From an uncultured Clostridia bacterium (GTDB lineage: Bacteria; Bacillota; Clostridia; Christensenellales; Aristaeellaceae), in NCBI GenBank assembly GCA_934621485.1, contig CAKTUS010000055.1:1-16935 (forward strand): a stretch of 16,935 bases of DNA, given 5' to 3'. Below the pieces are notes generated by a model. It was not told the DNA's origin. It made no database searches and was given only the letters and a program-made list of their open reading frames with translations. Positions 12,410-16,935 of the stretch are shown here, in pieces; the first letter of the stretch is position 1; each line of letters opens with the position of its first letter. A program made the position numbers and the translations under genes.

Positions 12410-12439
12410 GTCTATCATGGCTGGATGGACGCATAGACT
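12410..12439 (+). promoter_or_regulatory. Possible sigma-E promoter of yqfC-yqfD
   Basis: CATAGACT (12432-12439) matches seven of eight bases of the sigma-E -10 box CATACANT. GTCTATC (12410-12416), 15 bases upstream, is a partial -35 match. It lies 29 bases before yqfC. The yqfC-yqfD genes of Bacillus belong to the mother-cell sigma-E regulon, which supports the call; the -35 match is weak. Confidence 0.4.
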
Positions 12440-12467
12440 GTAGCATCTCGGGCAGAGGAGGATGGGG

Positions 12468-12728
12468 ATGCTGGATAGGCTCAAACGGGCGGATATTCCG
12501 CAGGAGCTGGTTTTCGGATGGCCGCGCTCCGTGCTGCTGGGGGATGAAAAGCTGGTGGTGGAACAGCATCAGGGCATTTTCGCCTGCACAGAGCAGGAAA
12601 TCGTGCTCAAAACGTTGTGCGGCCACCTGGTGATTAGCGGACGGCAGCTGTCGCTGTCGCGCTACGATCAGGATGGGCTGGTGGTGTTTGGCAAAATTGA
12701 AAAGCTCAGCTACCGCCCGAAAGGATGA
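12468..12728 (+). CDS. yqfC: Sporulation protein YqfC (YabP/YqfC family)
   Basis: An 86-residue protein of the small beta-rich YabP/YqfC family. The conserved core EIVLKTLCGHLVISGRQLSL and the closing VVFGKIEKLSY (about residues 44-82) match the family. Its function in the mother cell is undefined; it is conserved in spore formers and always found with YqfD. ATG 12468 is six bases after AGGAGG (12456-12461), whereas ATG 12462 touches the binding site. The stop overlaps the yqfD start as ATGA (12725-12728), so translation is coupled. Confidence 0.88.
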   Translation: MLDRLKRADIPQELVFGWPRSVLLGDEKLVVEQHQGIFACTEQEIVLKTLCGHLVISGRQLSLSRYDQDGLVVFGKIEKLSYRPKG

Positions 12729-13882
12729 GGCTTGTGACGCGGCTGCCGTTGTTTACTCATCGCTTTGTGTTGTGCGGGCTCAATTTGGAGCGCTTTATGA
12801 ATACTCTTCAGCGGCAGGGCGTGCCGCTGCTTCAGGCCAGCAGACGCGACCGGCGCACGTTGGAAGGCGTGTGCTATTCCGCCGATTTGCCGGCCGTTTT
12901 GGCGTTGGCGGAAGAAAAAGGCTGGCGTGTGCAGGAAACCGCGCCGATGCAGCTGTCGGCGGCGCTGAGCTGGCTGGCCCGCAGGCCCGGCGTGCCGGTG
13001 GGCGCAGCGCTGGCATTGGCGCTGATGATCGTTCTTTCCCAGTTTGTGTGGCAGGTGGAAATTCATCAGGCGGGGCCGTATCGGGCGGATATGGCCGCCT
13101 ATTTACAGGAAAACGGCTACCGGCCGGGCCTGCTGCGGAAACGGGTGGACGCATCCGCTCTGGAGAGGGCGCTCACCGAGCGCTATCCCCAGATTGCCTG
13201 GTTTCATGTGTATGTGCACGGCGCAACGCTGGTGGTGGACGTGTCTCAGGGCGTGCCCATGCCCGAAGGGCCCAATACGCAGCCGGGCGACGTGGTGGCC
13301 CGGCGGGACGGAGTGGTGGAAATGGTGAACGTGTACGCGGGAACCGCCGTGGTGAAGCCCGGCGACGCCGTGCGCCAGGGGCAGGTGCTCATCCGCGGCG
13401 CTGAAAAGGACCGGGACGGCGCGGAAATGCCTGTGGCGGCCAGAGGCGTGGTACGGGCCCGGTGCTGGCAGTCCCACAGGGTCGCCATGCCGCTGTATGA
13501 AACCCTCAGCGGGGAAACCGGCCGGGAGACTACCTCGTTTCGCCTGTGCACTCCCTGGCTGTGCTGGCCCGGGCAACGGCAGGAAGCCCCCTATCTGGCT
13601 TCCAATACCTACCTGAGCCAAACTCCGGTGGGCGGTTGCTTCTTCCCCCTGTGGCAGGAAAAGGTAACCCGGCGTGAGGTGTGGCTGGAATACGCCCCCA
13701 GGGACGAGCAGCAGGTGCGGAAAGAGGCGGGCCAGGCGGCGCTCAAGGCGTTGGAGAATGGGCTGTATGGCTATGAACTCATTGACAAATGGGTAGATTA
13801 TTGTATGATAGAAGATGACACATTGGTCGCTACCGCTACGGCGGAATGGCTGATGGATATCGGCGGCTCTGGGTCGCCGTGA
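12725..13882 (+). CDS. yqfD: Sporulation protein YqfD
   Basis: A 385-residue protein with the YqfD plan. A short cytoplasmic domain (1-88) contains FMNTLQRQGVPLLQ. One membrane helix spans about 89-109. A large extracytoplasmic domain follows, including a small barrel-like segment GDVVARRDGVVEMVNVYAG ... VKPGDAVRQGQVLI (188-223). The size matches Bacillus YqfD (about 400 residues). It is required for efficient sporulation in Bacillus and acts in the mother cell; its biochemistry is unknown. Placed between yqfC and phoH, as in B. subtilis. Confidence 0.9.
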   Translation: MRLVTRLPLFTHRFVLCGLNLERFMNTLQRQGVPLLQASRRDRRTLEGVCYSADLPAVLALAEEKGWRVQETAPMQLSAALSWLARRPGVPVGAALALALMIVLSQFVWQVEIHQAGPYRADMAAYLQENGYRPGLLRKRVDASALERALTERYPQIAWFHVYVHGATLVVDVSQGVPMPEGPNTQPGDVVARRDGVVEMVNVYAGTAVVKPGDAVRQGQVLIRGAEKDRDGAEMPVAARGVVRARCWQSHRVAMPLYETLSGETGRETTSFRLCTPWLCWPGQRQEAPYLASNTYLSQTPVGGCFFPLWQEKVTRREVWLEYAPRDEQQVRKEAGQAALKALENGLYGYELIDKWVDYCMIEDDTLVATATAEWLMDIGGSGSP

Positions 13883-13899
13883 AGCGGAGGCATGTCCTT

Positions 13900-14883
13900 T
13901 TGACACAAACCCCTTTGACGCGCATGGAGCTGAGCAGTCCGGACGCCTGCCTGAGCCTGTTGGGAGCCAATGGGCGCAACCTGTCCATGATAGAAAACGA
14001 GCTTTCCGTATCGCTGAGTCTGCGGGGCAGCGAGGTAACCATCGGCGGCCCGGAGGAAAACGTTGAGCGGGCCGTACAGGTGCTGGAAAAGCTGTGCGAT
14101 CTGCATGAGCGCAAGGCCCAAATTGACCGCACCACGCTGCGTTACGCCCTGACCCTGGTGAAGGAAGGCAAGCTGGACCAGCTGGACGATATCGCCTTTG
14201 AGGTGGTGGCCATCACCCACCGGGGCCGTCCCGTTCGGTGCAAAACCATTGGGCAGTACCAGTATGTAAAGGCTATTCGGGAGCATGAGCTCACCTTTGC
14301 CGTGGGCCCGGCGGGCACAGGCAAAACCTATCTGGCCATGGCCCTGGCGGTGGTGGCTCTGCGCAACAAGGAAATCGAGCGCATTGTGCTCACCCGCCCC
14401 GCAGTGGAGGCGGGCGAAAAGCTGGGCTTTCTGCCCGGCGATTTAAGCCAGAAGGTGGATCCCTATCTGCGCCCCCTGTTTGACGCCCTGTATGACATGA
14501 TGGGCGCGGAAAGCTATCAGCGGCTGCAGGAACGGGGCGTGCTGGAGGTGGCGCCGCTGGCGTATATGCGCGGCCGTACCCTGTCCGACAGCTTTATTAT
14601 TCTGGACGAGGCGCAGAATACCACGCCCGAGCAGATGAAAATGTTCCTGACCCGTTTTGGCGCGGGCAGCCGCGTGGTGGTCACCGGCGACGCCACTCAG
14701 ACCGATCTGCCCGCCGGCAAGCAAAGCGGCCTTTTGCAGGCGCTGCAGGTGCTGGATGGGATTCCGGAAATCGCCATTGTGCGCCTGGGCCAGAGCGACG
14801 TGGTGCGCCACGACCTGGTGCAGACCGTTGTGAAAGCCTACGAGGCTTACGAAAGAAAGGTGGAAAGCCATGAGAGGCGCTAA
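13900..14883 (+). CDS. phoH: PhoH-like ATPase
   Basis: A 327-residue P-loop ATPase. An N-terminal KH-like region (about 8-68) precedes the PhoH domain with Walker A GPAGTGKT (136-143), the family segment RPAVEAGEKLGFLPGDLSQK (166-185), Walker B FIILDEAQN (232-240) and VVVTGDATQTDLP (259-271). It is thought to act in RNA metabolism with YbeY, whose gene normally follows pgpH. I chose TTG 13900 because GGAGG (13886-13890) is nine bases upstream and the length fits the usual 320 or so residues. ATG 13846 would overlap yqfD by 37 bases and lacks a binding site; GTG 13879 is another possibility. The start is less certain than the identity. Confidence 0.88.
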   Translation: MTQTPLTRMELSSPDACLSLLGANGRNLSMIENELSVSLSLRGSEVTIGGPEENVERAVQVLEKLCDLHERKAQIDRTTLRYALTLVKEGKLDQLDDIAFEVVAITHRGRPVRCKTIGQYQYVKAIREHELTFAVGPAGTGKTYLAMALAVVALRNKEIERIVLTRPAVEAGEKLGFLPGDLSQKVDPYLRPLFDALYDMMGAESYQRLQERGVLEVAPLAYMRGRTLSDSFIILDEAQNTTPEQMKMFLTRFGAGSRVVVTGDATQTDLPAGKQSGLLQALQVLDGIPEIAIVRLGQSDVVRHDLVQTVVKAYEAYERKVESHERR

Positions 14884-16935
14884 ACACGCCATTCCCAAAA
14901 AGGGGCAGCCGAAGGGACGGGAAAATGCGGGACAGGCTCTTCGGTCCAATACGGCCCACTGTGCCTATGTGTTCCTGTTTGGCTTTCTTGTGCTCAGCGC
15001 GCTGTTTCTGCTGGCCATCACCCCTCAGCGGTACGACCTGAAGGTGGGCGATATTTCCCATTCCACCATTACCGCCAGCAAGGACGTGGTGGACGAGATT
15101 TCCACCGCGCGCCAGCGGGAGGAAGCCGCCAAGCAGGTGGAGCCCAGCTACATCTTTAAGGAGGATGTGGCCGCCCAGGTGATGCAAAACCTGAGCGCCG
15201 TGCTGGGCCAGCTAAACAGTGTGCAGCAGTATGGCCGCCGGGTGCTGGAGCAAAAGGAACCGGGCGATAGCCGGGCTCAGAGCGCCTATGCGTTTACCGA
15301 TGCGGAAATGAAGTACGCCCGCTCGCTGCTCAGCCAGATGACCCTGGCGGATTACCAGCTGAATACCCTGCTGCACGCCAGCGACCAGCAGATGAGCGAC
15401 ATGAGCGAAAACATGACCGCCGCTGTGGAAAACACGCTGAACACCACCATCCGCGAGGGGTATGTAAACGAATCCATTCAGTATTTGCAGCAGATTATCG
15501 GCTACAAGACGGATATGGACCTGCTGCAAAACGTGGTTACCCCGGTTTTGCGCAAGGTCATTCAGCCCAACATGGTTATTGACCAGGAGGCAACGGAAAA
15601 GCTGCGGGACGAGGCGCGGGACGCTGTGGAGCCCGTCATATACAAGCAGGGGCAAAACATTGTGCTGGCTCGTGAGCGGGTAACCGCCAACCAGCTGGAA
15701 ATGCTGCGCAGCCTGGGCCTGCTGGACGACGACAATGTGGATATCATGATGTACGTAGGCGGCGTGCTGCTGGTGCTGCTGGCCATGGGCGTGCTGGCGG
15801 TATGCCTGCACCTGTTTGACCCGGACACCCTGAAAAGCCCCAAGCGGCTCATGATTTTGATGCTGGTGCTGTGCGCGACCATGGCGCTGTGCATTGTGGG
15901 CCAATTGGTGAATACCTATATGACTCCGTCGCTGGTGTGCGCCATGATGCTTACGGGCCTTTTGGCCCCCAAAACCGCCGTGGCGGGCGTGCTGACCATC
16001 AGCGTGCTGGTGAGCGCCCTGATTGCCGGGGGCGACGGCACCTACAGCTCCGCTATGGTGAACCTGGTGTTCACCTCCTTTATCAGCGGCATGCTGTCCA
16101 TTGCCATTGTGCGGCGTAAGCCCTACCGCCAGCAGGTGCTGCTCAGCGGCATTTTTGCCGCGGCGGCCAATATTCTCATCATTCTCACCATCGGCTTCAT
16201 GACCAATACCTCCTTTACGGTGGTGTTTTCCAACGCCCTGTGGAGCGCAGGCAGCGCCATGCTGGCCTCGGTGCTGTGCATTGCCCTGGACCCCATTGTG
16301 GAAACCTTCTTCCACCTGGCTACCCCCGCCAAGCTGCTGGAATTGAGCAACCCCAACCATCCGCTGCTGCGGCGGCTGCTCATTGAGGCTTCCGGCACCT
16401 ATCATCATTCCATCATTGTGGCCAACCTGGCGGAGGCGGCGGCGGAGGCGGTGGGAGCCAATCCGCTGCTGGCCCGCGCCGGCGCGTATTTTCACGATAT
16501 TGGCAAGCTGAAGCGGCCTCTGTATTTTAAGGAAAACCAAATTGGGGAAAATCCTCATGAGCACACCAACCCCTATGTGAGCGCCGCCATTGTAACCGCC
16601 CACACCCGGGACGGCTTGCTCATTGCCCAGCAGTACCACCTGCCTCAGGAAATTCAGGATATCATTGTGGAGCACCACGGCGATACGCCGGTGATGTACT
16701 TTTACCACAAGGCCCTGCAGGAGGCGGACGGCCAGCCGGTGGATATTGCCGATTTCCGCTACGACGGCCGCCGGCCCCACACCCGGGAAAGCGCCATTAT
16801 CATGATGGCCGATACGGTGGAGGCCGCTGTGCGCAGCATGCCGGACCCCACGCCGGAAAAAATTCGCGAATTTATCGCCAAGCTGGTTCGGGGCAAGCTG
16901 GACGACGGTCAGCTTAGCGACGCGCCCCTGACCCT
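14870..16935 (+). CDS. pgpH: HD-domain 7TM c-di-AMP phosphodiesterase (YqfF/PgpH), 3' end cut by window
   Basis: The first 688 residues are present with no stop in the window. Layout: basic cytoplasmic start, membrane helix 1 (about 31-50), extracytoplasmic 7TMR-HDED domain (about 51-290), a cluster of membrane helices (about 291-480), then a cytoplasmic HD domain. Catalytic landmarks are H512/H513 in YHHS, the pair H542-D543 followed by IGK, H602/H603 in EHHGD, and D648 in MADTVEAA. This family cleaves the second messenger c-di-AMP to pApA and so affects potassium, osmotic and cell-wall control. ATG 14870 overlaps phoH by 14 bases, after AAAGGTGG. The expected downstream neighbour, by synteny, is ybeY. 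Confidence 0.93.
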   Translation, partial: MRGAKHAIPKKGQPKGRENAGQALRSNTAHCAYVFLFGFLVLSALFLLAITPQRYDLKVGDISHSTITASKDVVDEISTARQREEAAKQVEPSYIFKEDVAAQVMQNLSAVLGQLNSVQQYGRRVLEQKEPGDSRAQSAYAFTDAEMKYARSLLSQMTLADYQLNTLLHASDQQMSDMSENMTAAVENTLNTTIREGYVNESIQYLQQIIGYKTDMDLLQNVVTPVLRKVIQPNMVIDQEATEKLRDEARDAVEPVIYKQGQNIVLARERVTANQLEMLRSLGLLDDDNVDIMMYVGGVLLVLLAMGVLAVCLHLFDPDTLKSPKRLMILMLVLCATMALCIVGQLVNTYMTPSLVCAMMLTGLLAPKTAVAGVLTISVLVSALIAGGDGTYSSAMVNLVFTSFISGMLSIAIVRRKPYRQQVLLSGIFAAAANILIILTIGFMTNTSFTVVFSNALWSAGSAMLASVLCIALDPIVETFFHLATPAKLLELSNPNHPLLRRLLIEASGTYHHSIIVANLAEAAAEAVGANPLLARAGAYFHDIGKLKRPLYFKENQIGENPHEHTNPYVSAAIVTAHTRDGLLIAQQYHLPQEIQDIIVEHHGDTPVMYFYHKALQEADGQPVDIADFRYDGRRPHTRESAIIMMADTVEAAVRSMPDPTPEKIREFIAKLVRGKLDDGQLSDAPLT

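Noticed and set aside
15212..16780. 522-codon minus-strand open frame
   Set aside because: It lies opposite pgpH, whose HD motifs and membrane helices are clear. The antisense product is rich in His, Gln and Gly and has no recognisable domain.

Overview
The window is a G+C-rich segment of a Firmicutes (Clostridia-type) chromosome. The evidence is a Gram-positive order of translation genes (tuf, rpmG, secE, nusG, rplK, rplA), AGGAGG-type ribosome binding sites, and a sporulation block (yqfC, yqfD, phoH, yqfF/pgpH) in the Bacillus/Clostridium order. This points to an endospore-forming lineage, or one descended from spore formers. Species cannot be named from the sequence alone. Every gene I can support lies on the + strand.

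Layout. 1-2546: the end of tuf, then rpmG (GTG start), secE, nusG, rplK and rplA. Two RNA elements resembling the L1-binding site of 23S rRNA precede rplK and rplA. A strong terminator follows rplA, and the usual rplJ-rplL-rpoB continuation is absent. 2567-4582: a YdiF/Uup-like ABC-F protein with its own extended -10 promoter. Its last 15 codons and stop lie in a hairpin-rich 101-bp repeat present as two tandem copies (4535-4740). 4837-5664: NudC-type NADH pyrophosphatase. 5784-6776: a two-gene unit of a membrane-anchored NusG-domain-II protein and an RnfG/NqrC-like covalent-FMN protein, suggesting cell-surface electron transfer. 6777-7140: non-coding, with palindromes, a terminator and a consensus promoter. 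7192-8870: a TetR-family regulator and an XRE regulator fused to a six-helix membrane domain. 8871-9233: a non-coding stretch with a promoter, a structured segment and a terminator, which looks like an attenuated leader or small RNA. 9234-12288: a MnmM/YtqB-type tRNA methyltransferase, an overlapping HTH-TPR regulator and an MFS exporter behind two palindromes. 12289-12467: repeat hairpins and a possible sigma-E promoter. 12468-16935: yqfC, yqfD, phoH and the c-di-AMP phosphodiesterase gene yqfF/pgpH, cut by the window end.

How it fits together. The two ends are conserved housekeeping and sporulation clusters. The middle (about 4.5-12.4 kb) is a mosaic of short transcription units with their own promoters, regulators, repeats and structured spacers. 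The most interesting signals are non-coding: the paired L1-type elements, the candidate attenuator before the methyltransferase, the repeat family that supplies a protein C-terminus, a recurring hairpin motif with a conserved loop, and paired palindromes at the exporter promoter. I see no CRISPR array, phage module, transposase, toxin-antitoxin pair, tRNA or rRNA. No complete, clearly new multi-gene system is evident.
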